Source: Pseudovibrio sp. M1P-2-3 (lineage in GTDB: Bacteria; Pseudomonadota; Alphaproteobacteria; Rhizobiales; Stappiaceae). From it: a stretch of DNA of 64,000 bases. The position numbers and the translations under genes are program-made. A model generated the notes under the pieces. The model saw only the letters and a list, made by a program, of their open reading frames with translations. It did no database searches and was not told the origin of the DNA. Of this stretch, positions 1 to 9,079 are shown one piece after another; positions within the stretch are counted from its first letter, which is position 1, and each line of letters opens with the position of its first letter. Location of the stretch: the NCBI RefSeq assembly GCF_031501865.1, contig NZ_JARRCW010000001.1, forward strand, positions 2,501,001 to 2,565,000, in the 5' to 3' direction.

Positions 1-197
1 TGCCAGCCCACCCGAAAGTTGCCGCAGAACAGGCTCAGCACGCCCATAAAGGCACAAGTGACAACCCCTTCCAGAAAAATGAACTGTCCGGTTGGCATGT
101 AATGTGCGGCGTATTTGAAAATGGCACTGTTGAATATAAAGGCTGCGGTGGACACGAACATGGCCAGCATAGCGCGGCCATTCATTCCGATACCCAT
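1..197 (-). CDS. DMT/EamA-type permease, N-terminal part (runs off the window)
   Basis: The first 65 codons of a leftward gene are present and the rest lies outside the window. The translation begins MGIGMNGRAMLAMF and is strongly hydrophobic, with one membrane helix (about residues 9-25) and the start of a second (about 40-58). The pattern 'N-S-A-I-F-K ... G-Q-F-I-F-L-E' resembles the first two helices of ten-TM drug/metabolite transporters (EamA family). A GGAG ribosome site sits 8 nt before the ATG at 197. The substrate cannot be told. Confidence 0.6.
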   Translation of the reverse strand, partial: MGIGMNGRAMLAMFVSTAAFIFNSAIFKYAAHYMPTGQFIFLEGVVTCAFMGVLSLFCGNFRVGW

Positions 198-547
198 TAA
201 TTTTGCTCCATGAAGACGAGGGAGCGGCGCAGCTTGCTGAACGGGGGAACGTCCTGTGCACGTGTTGACGTGGCTCCAATCATTTCTGAAGGCTTTATAT
301 CAAAGCAGGCATAGGGTTAGCGAGGTGACATCCTGCCGCCCGCGACAACTACTTACATCAATTTGCTAGGTGTCAACCTATTGAAGACTGGTAGTGGCAT
401 CCATATACCGCTGAATGACCCTCAAAATGAGTACTCAACACCAAAAACTCATCGGGTTGGAAAAGCTACTGCATCTACTGATAGACTGACAGACCGCCGC
501 TTTCCCAACTTGCTGCCTTATTTCGGCTAAAAGCTATCATAGTTTAC
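198..547. other. Intergenic spacer, no gene seen
   Basis: About 350 bp between the start of the DMT permease and the end of the RTX/FG-GAP gene. It must hold the permease promoter. I see no ORF with a ribosome site, no tRNA-like structure and no convincing terminator for the gene that ends at 548. Confidence 0.5.
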
Positions 548-3500
548 CTAAAGCATTTCAGAGACTTCAACTGTAATGGTGGCTGAGGATCTGTCGCCGT
601 TTTCATCCTCCACTTGATATTCGAATGTCTCTGTACCAATGAACCCCTCATCGGGAGTGAATGTTAGAAATTCCGCGTCAAGAGGGTCTATGGTCGCCGA
701 GCCGTTGTCCACGCCGGACACGTCGAAGATAAACACGTTGTCGTCTGGATCAATGTCATTGGCAAGTACGTCGACAACGACTGGTGTGCCGGATGTAGCT
801 GTTGCAAAGTCGTCATTAGCTTGCAGACCCAAGTCTATTGAAGTCGCCCTGCCGTAGATGACGTAGGTTTCACCAGCATCTGTGCCGCCATCATCATTCC
901 GGCTGGCGGATATGAGGACATCATCATAACCATCACCATTGATATCTCCGGCGGACGACACGGTTGCTCCAAATTCGTCGGTTTCAAAAAAATCGAGTGA
1001 AGAATCTGGGGAGCTACCGAAAATCTTCAGAGCTTCATGAGAGTCAGCATTATAGAGGTTCAATGTTTGTTGGCCTTTGTCCTTTACTCCAAACAGGCCG
1101 TCCGTTCCAAACACAATGTAAGCTTCGTTTGACATATCGCTATCATAATCCTTTACGGAAGAAAGGACCAGGTCGTCAAATCCGTCGCCATTAAAGTCTC
1201 CGGCATCTGAGACACTCCAGCCCGTTATGCCTCCTACTTCCGTACGTTCTGAGCCACTCCCATTTTCCTGAGTGTATATTCGGCCACTGTCGAATTCATC
1301 TACGATTGAAAAACCTTTGTCGAACGTGATCTCGTCAGCGTTCACAATTCTCTGTCCATTCGAGCGCACACCAAACCCTTGATCTGTACCAAAAAGGACG
1401 TGTGTTATTGATTTGCTGTCTTCAATTCGGTTCGGATCAAGAGTGAAAAGTGGCGCGCTCACAACCATGTCATCAAAGCCATCGCCATTAACATCCCCTG
1501 CACCGGATACGCTGTATCCCACAGTATCGTCTGCTCTGGAGCCTTGAATTACAAACCCTTGATTTGGTGTAAGACTGGATAGATTGAGATCACCAGTGAC
1601 GGTTTGTGACCCGAAGACCACATAGGCTTCACCTGCTGAGTAAGGATCACCCGAAAGGCCTCCACGACCCGCACCAAAAGGTGCTCCCATGATAATATCA
1701 TCAAAGCCATCTCCGTTGACATCGCCAGCACTGGAAATGATTTGGCCATGACCATCATTCGCGGCATTGGACTCTATAACGAAACCTTGTGAGGTGGAAA
1801 GGTTGTTCAGGTTGAGGTTTCCATGCCCTTGGGTGTCGCCATATACAACATAGACCTTAGTGTTTCCTGTACCAGGGATGCCTGTGCCGATAATCACATC
1901 ATCGACACCATCACCATTCATATCTCCGGCATCCGATATATCGATTCCGGCAAACTCTCCGGATGCGCCTTTCATCTTGAAACCAGAGCTGCCATTGAAC
2001 GTTGACGCATCTACAACTTGCCGTCCATCTCCAGCCGTTGTGCCGAACGTACTTTCTGAGCCGTATAGAGCGTAGATTGTACCATTTTGAGCATTTCCAA
2101 CACCCGAAACTGCAAAGAGCAGGTCATCAATATTGTCTCCATTCAGATCTCCTGCTGCCGAAACAGTAGTTCCAGACATGAAGTCATCAAGAAAAAGGTC
2201 ATAATAGTTTTGCTCACCGCGAATTATGAAGCCATCTGAAGGGCTCAAAGAACCGAGGTCTATAACATCCTGACCACTTGCGTCAGATGTGCCAAAACCA
2301 TCAGCCCCTCCAAAGACAACGTAGGCTTCAGGTGCACTATCAAATCCTTGATTGCTGCCAATAATGATATCATCATAGCCATCATTATTGATGTCCCCTG
2401 CACCTGACACATCATAACCGGAGCTGATCCCAGCTTCGCCGCCTTGAATAACAAAGCCGAACTCTGAGTGTAACTCTCCTGTATCAATCTGCTCCACAAC
2501 TTCCGAGGCTGCGCTGGTGAGTGTTTCAGCAAACCCGTTGCCATCAGTATGGGTGACATTCACCCGAACAAGAGAACCAACAGATGATGGCTGAAGGGTG
2601 AGGTTTATACCATCTCCGTTGGCAAGGGAGCTCCAACTAGACCCGTTGTCGAGCGATTGCTGCCATTGGTATGAGAACGCTCCTAGTCCATTTGAATCTA
2701 TCAACCTTGATGTATCCGCAAAAAGCGTAGCTGCACCATGGTGCGTCCCGCTTTGTCCCGAAGGCCCAGCAATCGCGAAGCCAGCAACTTCAACCTCGCC
2801 CTCAACAGGACTGTTTTGCGCGAGAATTTCCAAGTCTGCTGTGGATGTATCTGTCAGCTCTCCATCGGTTACTGTGTAGGAAAAAGTTACCGTTTCCCCT
2901 TGGTTCCCGTCGGATACGTAAGACCAGGTTCCATCTGGATTATCGGAAAGGGTGCCAGCACCGGACAAAATAGAGACGTCAGAAACGGACAGAGTGTCAC
3001 CATCCACATCAAAAGCGCCTGCAAGAAGTTCAGATGCAGCAATTATGCGGGTTCCATCACCTTCAGAGCTTCCTAAATCGACAGAGTTTGCCTCAGGCGC
3101 ATCATTGACGGGGGTGATGTCCAGCGTAGCTGTACTGGATGCCTGAAGTGCTCCATCGGAAACCGTGTAGGAAAAGGTCACACCCCTATCATCATTTTCT
3201 GCGGGATTATAGGTCCACGTACCATCTTGATTGTTGGTCAATATGCCGCTGCCAAATTGAATGCTCAAGCTGGTCAGTGTCAGCGTATCGCTATCTCCAT
3301 CGTTTGCCCCCACTAACAGGTCTTGGGCCCTGATCAGGCGGCTGCCATCCTCATTAACAGACCCAAGATCAACTGAGGTGGCGGTTGGCGCGGTGTTGCC
3401 TGTCGTTTCAATGACAATATTCTCAAAGGAGTCGAACTGTACACCAAGGCTGGAGAATGTGCCGGAAACACTACCCATTGCACTCAGAGTACTCTCAAAA

Positions 3501-4018
3501 TTGGCAAGCTCCGACTGGAACAAGGTTGAATAAAATGTACTACTGGAAACGATTAAGCGCAGAGTGTCCGTTCCCGACCCACCAGAATAGACGTCAGTTG
3601 ACGTGAGGTTACTCTCCTCATCGTGAATAACCGTATCGTTTCCATTCCCAGCGTTAATTATGTCATTGCCACTTCCACCTATGATAGTGTCGGCTCCGTT
3701 GCCACCATTAATAGTGTCGTCTTTGGCGCCCCCATCAATGGTATCGTTCCCCTTTCCACCATAGATGTTATCATTTCCGTTGCCGCCATAGACGAGATCG
3801 TCTCCTTTATTGCCGTAAATCAAATCACTGCCATTGCCGCCCCAGATCTCGTCTTCTCCATCCCCGGCTTTAATGGTGTCATCATTACCGCCGCCATGGA
3901 TATAATCATCGCCACCCTTGGTCTCGATATAGTCGTTTCCACCATTGCCATAAACCTGATCATCACTATCGCCAGTAATGATCAGGTTGTTATTGTTGTT
4001 TCCATTAACTTTAGCCAC
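548..4018 (-). CDS. Large RTX / cadherin-like / FG-GAP beta-propeller surface or secreted protein
   Basis: About 1156 residues with no signal peptide. Order: residues about 5-135 carry some twelve glycine/aspartate nonapeptides (GGNGNDNIYGG type) that bind calcium. Two tandem cadherin-like/VCBS domains follow (about 210-410, each with a 'TWxYxxxxNDD' and 'FSYTVSDG' strand), then an Ig-like segment. Seven FG-GAP repeats (about 530-1040, each 'AGDxNGDGxDD') should close a full integrin-alpha-like seven-bladed propeller. A last cadherin-like domain spans about 1065-1150. Such proteins usually leave through type I secretion and act in adhesion; no type I exporter is in the window. Start choice: an ATG at 4036 is possible, but AGGAGG lies inside that version and sits 9 nt before GTG 4018, so GTG 4018 is preferred. 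The RTX block is N-terminal rather than C-terminal as in most RTX proteins. Confidence 0.85.
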   Translation of the reverse strand: MAKVNGNNNNNLIITGDSDDQVYGNGGNDYIETKGGDDYIHGGGNDDTIKAGDGEDEIWGGNGSDLIYGNKGDDLVYGGNGNDNIYGGKGNDTIDGGAKDDTINGGNGADTIIGGSGNDIINAGNGNDTVIHDEESNLTSTDVYSGGSGTDTLRLIVSSSTFYSTLFQSELANFESTLSAMGSVSGTFSSLGVQFDSFENIVIETTGNTAPTATSVDLGSVNEDGSRLIRAQDLLVGANDGDSDTLTLTSLSIQFGSGILTNNQDGTWTYNPAENDDRGVTFSYTVSDGALQASSTATLDITPVNDAPEANSVDLGSSEGDGTRIIAASELLAGAFDVDGDTLSVSDVSILSGAGTLSDNPDGTWSYVSDGNQGETVTFSYTVTDGELTDTSTADLEILAQNSPVEGEVEVAGFAIAGPSGQSGTHHGAATLFADTSRLIDSNGLGAFSYQWQQSLDNGSSWSSLANGDGINLTLQPSSVGSLVRVNVTHTDGNGFAETLTSAASEVVEQIDTGELHSEFGFVIQGGEAGISSGYDVSGAGDINNDGYDDIIIGSNQGFDSAPEAYVVFGGADGFGTSDASGQDVIDLGSLSPSDGFIIRGEQNYYDLFLDDFMSGTTVSAAGDLNGDNIDDLLFAVSGVGNAQNGTIYALYGSESTFGTTAGDGRQVVDASTFNGSSGFKMKGASGEFAGIDISDAGDMNGDGVDDVIIGTGIPGTGNTKVYVVYGDTQGHGNLNLNNLSTSQGFVIESNAANDGHGQIISSAGDVNGDGFDDIIMGAPFGAGRGGLSGDPYSAGEAYVVFGSQTVTGDLNLSSLTPNQGFVIQGSRADDTVGYSVSGAGDVNGDGFDDMVVSAPLFTLDPNRIEDSKSITHVLFGTDQGFGVRSNGQRIVNADEITFDKGFSIVDEFDSGRIYTQENGSGSERTEVGGITGWSVSDAGDFNGDGFDDLVLSSVKDYDSDMSNEAYIVFGTDGLFGVKDKGQQTLNLYNADSHEALKIFGSSPDSSLDFFETDEFGATVSSAGDINGDGYDDVLISASRNDDGGTDAGETYVIYGRATSIDLGLQANDDFATATSGTPVVVDVLANDIDPDDNVFIFDVSGVDNGSATIDPLDAEFLTFTPDEGFIGTETFEYQVEDENGDRSSATITVEVSEML

Positions 4019-4560
4019 TGGGGGTAGCCTCCTCATTTAAGATTGCATGTAAGTGCAAACCCATTCTTGTTTTGGTAGTTATTGAGGTGATTTGAATCGA
4101 AGACACAGCGGGTAATAAGCCGCATAGGTCCGGCAAAAGATAGCATCTGGCCGGTGGTGGAGGTCGAAGGTTGGGACAAGTGCGATTGCTTGTAGGCCCG
4201 GACATGCGGTACTCTTTTCTGGCGCACTTCCTACCACTTGTCAGAGTTGTTCTTCTCTACACGCTGCGTAAACCTTCACTGAAGAGAAAGCATATTGACA
4301 AGTTGTCATAGGGTACTGCTCAGATGTCAGCGGCGCCTATTTTGATAGCGTTATTCTTGTTGTTACCTTCAACACTCGTCAGCATTTACTAAATATTACT
4401 TTAATTTAATTTGACAAAACTTCAAATAACAGTTTCGTGTAAGTACTGTGATAATTTTCTGCAAAAATTCCAATTATGCGCTCACCTATTTTCTGCCCAG
4501 TCCCGCGAGGAGATGGAATTTTCTGCCCTTCTGTTGCAAGGGAGAAAAGCACCCCCTCAC
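4019..4560. other. Intergenic spacer upstream of the RTX/FG-GAP gene
   Basis: About 540 bp that must contain the promoter of the RTX/FG-GAP gene. It becomes A/T-rich toward 4380-4480. The only structure I can point to is the 13-nt perfect palindrome at 4296-4308. Small ORFs here have no ribosome site and are not supported. Confidence 0.5.
4296..4308. promoter_or_regulatory. Perfect palindrome TGACAA-G-TTGTCA, candidate operator
   Basis: Two 6-bp arms around a single G, about 280 bp upstream of the RTX/FG-GAP start. The symmetry suits a dimeric regulator. The distance is long and no regulator is known, so this is only a candidate. Confidence 0.25.
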
Positions 4561-5052
4561 CTATGCTGACATATGTCTGGTGTGAAGCAGGTGCAGGGCA
4601 CCCAGATTAACAACGGCAGACTTGCCACGCTTTTCCATTTTCCTCCTGACCAAGGCAAAGACGATTGCGCCCACCAGCGGCGTGCGAACAGCTGCGGCAA
4701 GAAGTGCAGCAGAAGACAGCTCAAGCAATTGCGCTTCTATATCAGGGTGGTTTTGCAAGAACTCCAGCGCCTGTTGTGAGTGCGCCTTTTGTTTGGAAAC
4801 CCGCTTGGGAAGCAAGGCAATGAGAACAATAAGGGATGAAGCTGACACATTAACAAGCGAACTTAATAGTTTAACATACTCACTTAAGTCATTGGGGATA
4901 TTAACATTTCGCATAACACCACTTGATAGGCGATAGAACTCTTCACTTTCTTTTTGAAGAATTTCCATTTGCCGCTGAACCGCTAAAGCCAATTGCTCTG
5001 CTGTCAGAAAGAAGACCAGAGCCGAAAAGAGCAGACTTGCAAGAACCATCAT
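4561..5052 (-). CDS. Hypothetical membrane protein (second gene of a two-gene operon)
   Basis: 163 residues, family not recognised. There is a hydrophobic N-terminal helix (residues 3-22), a polar, partly helical stretch to about 65, a second membrane helix near 68-84 (NVSASSLIVLIALL), a charged region, and a third hydrophobic stretch near 112-137. The ATG at 5052 overlaps the stop of the preceding gene as ATGA, so translation is coupled to the single-TM partner. The size and topology are holin-like, but no holin, lysozyme or phage gene is nearby, so I give no function. Confidence 0.6.
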   Translation of the reverse strand: MMVLASLLFSALVFFLTAEQLALAVQRQMEILQKESEEFYRLSSGVMRNVNIPNDLSEYVKLLSSLVNVSASSLIVLIALLPKRVSKQKAHSQQALEFLQNHPDIEAQLLELSSAALLAAAVRTPLVGAIVFALVRRKMEKRGKSAVVNLGALHLLHTRHMSA

Positions 5053-5312
5053 TGCACATCCTCCATTGGGTACTCCGGCTTTTGTTCACCCTCCTCTTCT
5101 GTCGGAGTGTTTTTCAGCTTGTGGTCGCTTTCCTTAATCTTCATGGTCGTGACCCGATAGGCCGTGACACACTTGGAGATGGCAGTGATTATCCGATCAA
5201 ACCGCCACCACAAAATAAGAATGCTAAAGCCACCGATGGCAACCCAGAATGTTCCGGCCTGTTCAAAGATAGACCCCGCTATAGCCGTAATTTCGTTAAT
5301 GCCCTTAACCAT
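5049..5312 (-). CDS. Hypothetical single-TM small protein (first gene of the operon)
   Basis: About 87 residues: a short N-terminal segment, one membrane helix (around residues 24-41, FWVAIGGFSILILWW) and a charged C-terminus rich in Lys/Glu/Pro. The reading frame extends upstream to a TTG at 5327, but ATG 5312 follows a GGGGGCAGG purine tract at short spacing and is the likelier start. The stop overlaps the next gene's ATG by 4 nt. The pair probably works together at the inner membrane. Function unknown. Confidence 0.55.
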   Translation of the reverse strand: MVKGINEITAIAGSIFEQAGTFWVAIGGFSILILWWRFDRIITAISKCVTAYRVTTMKIKESDHKLKNTPTEEEGEQKPEYPMEDVQ

Positions 5313-5479
5313 GCGACCTGCCCCCAAAACTCGAGACCATCACAGATAACTATCGGTTTTTTACCCCGTTTCCGCAATTGACAATTTTAAGGGGGGTAAG
5401 AGTTAAGGAAGGGAGGAAAGGGACGCCCAGCGGCAGGCTTGTTATATGCAGCCACCATATTGGCAGGTGCAGCGTGTCG

Positions 5480-5510
5480 GACGGCCAGCTGAAGCGCTCA
5501 ACTGGCCGTC
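5480..5510. terminator. Hairpin downstream of mrp
   Basis: A 9-bp perfect stem (GACGGCCAG / CTGGCCGTC) with a 13-nt loop lies 12 bp beyond the mrp stop. The run of T follows it only on the + strand (AATTTTA), so for mrp it would be a hairpin without a clear U tract. Confidence 0.45.
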
Positions 5511-5521
5511 AATTTTATGCT

Positions 5522-6652
5522 CTATTCAAACACCAGCTTGGGAGCTGCCTGATGCCCCTCACCGCCGCTTAAGCTCTGGGCGATTTGGCTAGCGATGCCT
5601 TGATAGGCTTTGGCCGCAGTGCCCTGCGGATGGCTGGCCACCACTGGCGTACCGGCATCAGATTGTTCGCGCACTTCCATGGTGAGCGGAACTTCACCAA
5701 GGAAAGGAACACCCAGTTTTTCCGCCTCCTTACGCGCACCGCCATTGCCGAAGATCTCGTGACGGCCACCACAATCAGGACACACAAAGTGGCTCATATT
5801 TTCAACGATACCCATGACAGGGATCGCAACCTTTTCAAACATGCTCACGCCGCGCCGCGCATCCAGCAGTGCCAGATCCTGCGGGGTGGAGACAATTACC
5901 GCCCCTTCCAGTGGCACTTTCTGCGCCATAGTAAGCTGCACGTCGCCTGTTCCAGGGGGCATATCCACCACCAGAACATCCAGCTCGCCCCATGTGACTT
6001 CACGCAGCATCTGGTTGAGGGCGGAGACCACCATAGGGCCGCGCCAGATCATGGCCGTTTCTTCTTCCACCAGAAAACCAATGGACATAAGCTTGATGCC
6101 ATGAGCTTCCAGGGGCTTCATCAAACGCCCCTCAAGTGCCTCTGGCTTGCCGTGGGCACCCATCAGTTTGGGGATGGAAGGCCCGTAGATATCTGCATCC
6201 AAAAGGCCGACTTTCAGCCCCTGTTGCGACAGGGCCAGCGCAAGATTGGCGCTGGTGGTGGACTTTCCAACACCGCCCTTGCCGGAGGCAACCGCAATAA
6301 TGGACTTGATGCCCGGCACTCCGAGCTTTTGCAGACCACCGCTTGCAGGTGCAGGCTTTGCGCCTTGCGGGCGCGGCGGACTCGCCTGCGGGGAACCTGG
6401 CGTTTTTTCCGCCGTCAGCGCCACCATCACCTTTTCCACGCCCGGAAGAACCGAGACTACCTTTTCAGCAGCCTGCCGCAGCCCGTCCAGCTGCGCCGCC
6501 CGCTCTTGAGGCACCCTAACAGAAAACACGACTTTTCCGCTGGAGATAAACAGGTCTGCAACCAGACCCAGATCGACGATATTACCAGTCCCTTCGGGGC
6601 CCTTAATCTGTCGCAGGACATCCAGAACCCTCTCATTGGTGAGGTTTGCCAT
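5522..6652 (-). CDS. mrp: Mrp/NBP35-type iron-sulfur cluster carrier ATPase
   Basis: 376 residues. An N-terminal MIP18/DUF59 domain (about 1-90) is followed by an Ala/Pro-rich linker (about 92-115) and the ParA/MinD-like ATPase. The ATPase has a deviant Walker A ASGKGGVGKS near 122-132, 'DADIYGPSIPKL' near 152-163, and the CPDC pair in the C-terminal third that bridges a 4Fe-4S cluster between two subunits. Mrp (ApbC) proteins load Fe-S clusters onto apo-enzymes in the cytoplasm. A GAGGAGG site lies 10 nt before the ATG. It is transcribed divergently from cpdB, with about 260 bp between them. Confidence 0.95.
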   Translation of the reverse strand: MANLTNERVLDVLRQIKGPEGTGNIVDLGLVADLFISSGKVVFSVRVPQERAAQLDGLRQAAEKVVSVLPGVEKVMVALTAEKTPGSPQASPPRPQGAKPAPASGGLQKLGVPGIKSIIAVASGKGGVGKSTTSANLALALSQQGLKVGLLDADIYGPSIPKLMGAHGKPEALEGRLMKPLEAHGIKLMSIGFLVEEETAMIWRGPMVVSALNQMLREVTWGELDVLVVDMPPGTGDVQLTMAQKVPLEGAVIVSTPQDLALLDARRGVSMFEKVAIPVMGIVENMSHFVCPDCGGRHEIFGNGGARKEAEKLGVPFLGEVPLTMEVREQSDAGTPVVASHPQGTAAKAYQGIASQIAQSLSGGEGHQAAPKLVFE

Positions 6653-6915
6653 TTTGTCCCATCCTCCTCATTCATATAGCACATTGCTGATAACTGCCTA
6701 AACCAGCGAGGGTTTTCGGTCAATTGCCCATGCTGTCGCAGGTATTGCCACAATCGCGTGGTTTGGGCTCCTAAAGGTGTTTGTATCTCAAATTAGATAT
6801 GTATCCCTATGAACTTCTCCTATTGTCAAAGTGGGAAGGTTTATTCAAGACTAAGCCATCGCCTTTTGGGGGGACCAAGAGAGCGACCGCTGCACTATAA
6901 CTTTTGGGGTACATA

Positions 6916-8889
6916 ATGGCAGATCCGTTTTCTCTTTCACGCAGGGCATTCTTGGGCGGTGTAGCCGCCGCTGGCGCTGCAAGCATCATGCATCCATATT
7001 CCGTTCTCGCCAGCGCAGGTACAGCGCACCTGCGCCTTATGGAAACCACCGACTTGCATGTTCACGTCTTCCCCTATGATTACTACCGTGACCAGCCAAT
7101 TGATACAGCAGGCCTTGCGCGCACCGCCTCCATTATCAAGCGCATCCGCGGTGAAGCCAGCAACACCATGCTGGTGGACAACGGCGACTTTTTGCAGGGC
7201 AACCCCATGGGCGATTATATCGCCTATGAGCGAGGCATGAAGGAAGGGGATATGCATCCGGTCATTGCCGGCATGAATACCCTCGGCTATGACGCGGCCA
7301 CTCTAGGAAACCACGAATTCAACTACGGTCTGGACTTCCTGTTCAAAACGCTGGCAAGGGCGAACTTTCCCTTTGTGTGCGCCAACTTCAACAAAGGGCA
7401 GCTGGGCGCCACTGGCCGCGGGGACGATTTATTCATGAAGCCCTACGTTATCGTTGAAAAGACGATAACGGACGGTGCTGGCAAGACCCACCCCATTAAA
7501 GTGGGCTTTATCGGCTTTGTTCCACCGCAAATCATGAACTGGGATCAACGCCACCTTGTTGGCAAGGCGGGCGTACGCGGCATAGTGGATGCGGCAAAAG
7601 CGTGGGTGCCAGAAATGAAGGAAAAGGGCTGTGACATTATCGTTGCCCTGTCCCACTCGGGAATTGATGCGGGCCAGTTCCATGAGAACATGGAAAACGC
7701 CTCCTTGCACCTTGCAGGCGTTGAGGGAATTGATGCCCTGTTTACAGGCCACCACCATCTTGTCTTCCCCGGCCCTGCCTATGAGGGGCTGCCCGGCGTA
7801 GACACAAAAAAAGGAACCTTGCGCGGCAAACCCGCTGCCATGGGCGGCTTCTGGGGCTCGAACCTTGGGGTGATCGACCTGATGCTGGAGCGCGATGGCA
7901 ACAGCTGGCGCATTGCCAATTTCATGAGTGAAGCGCCGAGCATCTACCACAAGGAAGGCCGCAAGAGCATTGCCGATGTTGAAAGCCTTCAAAAAGTGCT
8001 GGATTCTGTTCAAGAGGACCACGAGGCGACCCTTGCCTACGTGCGGCGCCCTGTAGGAAAAACATCAGCGCCCCTACACTCCTATTTTGCTCTTGTCGCA
8101 GATGATCCATCCGTGCAGATCGTCTCTCAAGCCCAGACTTGGTATATCAAGCAAATGCTTAAAGGGGGCGAGTATGCCGATCTTCCTGTCCTTTCTGCAG
8201 CCGCGCCATTCAAGGCAGGCGGACGGGGCGGGCCGGATTATTATACCGATGTACCTGTTGGTGATGTGGCCATTAAAAATGTCTCCGACCTTTATCTCTA
8301 CCCCAACACAGTGCGGGCTGTGAAAGTAAACGGGGCCGGTGTCAAGGAATGGCTGGAGCGCTCCGCCGGTATCTTCAACCAGATCAAGGCGGGTGAGAAG
8401 GACCAGATCCTCATCAATCCTCAATACAAGAGCTACAACTTCGATGTTATGGACGGAGTTACATACCAGATTGATGTCACAGAGCCCGCCAAATATGGTC
8501 CCAAGGGCAAGTTGCTCAATGAAAATGCAAACCGCATTAAAAACCTCCAGTTCGAAGGTAAGCCCATCGACCCCGAGCAGGAGTTCATCATTGCAACAAA
8601 CAATTACCGCGCCGGCGGCGGTGGCCACTTCCCCGGCATTTCCGAGGATGTAATCGTGTTTGTTGGCCCCGACACCAACCGCGATGTGCTGGTGCGCTAT
8701 ATTGTGGAGCAAGGCACCATCAACCCGTCCGCAGACGCCAACTGGACATTTGTACCAACTGAAGGAACCACCCTTCTGTTCGATACTGGTCCAAAGGCAA
8801 CAGGCTTCATGAAGGATGTCAAAGGCGTGTCCATTGAGGCGGCTGGAGATGGTGCGGATGGCTTTGCCCGTTACCGCATAACCCTTTAG
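6916..8889 (+). CDS. cpdB: 2',3'-cyclic-nucleotide 2'-phosphodiesterase / 3'-nucleotidase, Tat-exported
   Basis: 657 residues. The N-terminus SRRAFLGGVAAAGAAS is a twin-arginine signal (RR at 9-10), so the enzyme is folded and loaded with metal before export to the periplasm. Metallophosphatase motifs are in order: TTDLHVHV (about 43-50), NGDFLQGNP (about 95), GNHEFNYG (about 133), ALSHSG (about 245) and GHHH (about 283). The 5'-nucleotidase C-terminal domain follows. The family splits 2',3'-cyclic nucleotides and then 3'-nucleotides for nucleoside and phosphate scavenging. ATG 6916 is preferred over the in-frame TTG 6904 because GGGG sits 7 nt before it. E. coli CpdB uses a Sec signal, so the Tat signal is a lineage difference. 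Confidence 0.93.
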   Translation: MADPFSLSRRAFLGGVAAAGAASIMHPYSVLASAGTAHLRLMETTDLHVHVFPYDYYRDQPIDTAGLARTASIIKRIRGEASNTMLVDNGDFLQGNPMGDYIAYERGMKEGDMHPVIAGMNTLGYDAATLGNHEFNYGLDFLFKTLARANFPFVCANFNKGQLGATGRGDDLFMKPYVIVEKTITDGAGKTHPIKVGFIGFVPPQIMNWDQRHLVGKAGVRGIVDAAKAWVPEMKEKGCDIIVALSHSGIDAGQFHENMENASLHLAGVEGIDALFTGHHHLVFPGPAYEGLPGVDTKKGTLRGKPAAMGGFWGSNLGVIDLMLERDGNSWRIANFMSEAPSIYHKEGRKSIADVESLQKVLDSVQEDHEATLAYVRRPVGKTSAPLHSYFALVADDPSVQIVSQAQTWYIKQMLKGGEYADLPVLSAAAPFKAGGRGGPDYYTDVPVGDVAIKNVSDLYLYPNTVRAVKVNGAGVKEWLERSAGIFNQIKAGEKDQILINPQYKSYNFDVMDGVTYQIDVTEPAKYGPKGKLLNENANRIKNLQFEGKPIDPEQEFIIATNNYRAGGGGHFPGISEDVIVFVGPDTNRDVLVRYIVEQGTINPSADANWTFVPTEGTTLLFDTGPKATGFMKDVKGVSIEAAGDGADGFARYRITL

Positions 8890-8896
8890 TATCCGC

Positions 8897-8936
8897 ACCT
8901 GCGCCTGCATTCACTTTGCAGGCGCAGGTTATTTAC
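8897..8936 (+). terminator. Strong hairpin terminator after cpdB
   Basis: A 13-bp perfect stem (ACCTGCGCCTGCA, 8897-8909, pairing with 8917-8929) with a 7-nt loop starts 8 bp after the cpdB stop, followed by TATTTA. The U tract is short, but the stem is very stable. Confidence 0.75.
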
Positions 8937-9079
8937 ATAACAACATATACAAATACTCACTTATACTTAAGTAAAATTATTATTATCTATTAATAACAAA
9001 TATATTTATTCAATTATCTTTAGTCTTTACTATTTCAAAAGACTTATTAATCAAACTCTTTCTTAGGAAGGAGTTCAAA

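Noticed and set aside
3623-4027. 134-codon + strand ORF (MNNRIVSIPSVNY...)
   Set aside because: It is the exact antisense of the RTX nonapeptide repeats; the periodic codons keep the opposite frame open. No ribosome site.
4561-5312. Phage holin pair
   Set aside because: Topology is similar, but there is no endolysin or phage gene nearby, so the name is not justified.
5585-6679. 364-codon + strand ORF opposite mrp
   Set aside because: mrp matches a known family along its whole length on the other strand; the antisense protein is His/Arg-rich and resembles nothing.
8074-8910. 278-codon minus ORF inside cpdB
   Set aside because: Shadow of the cpdB coding sequence; the cpdB motifs are intact across the region.
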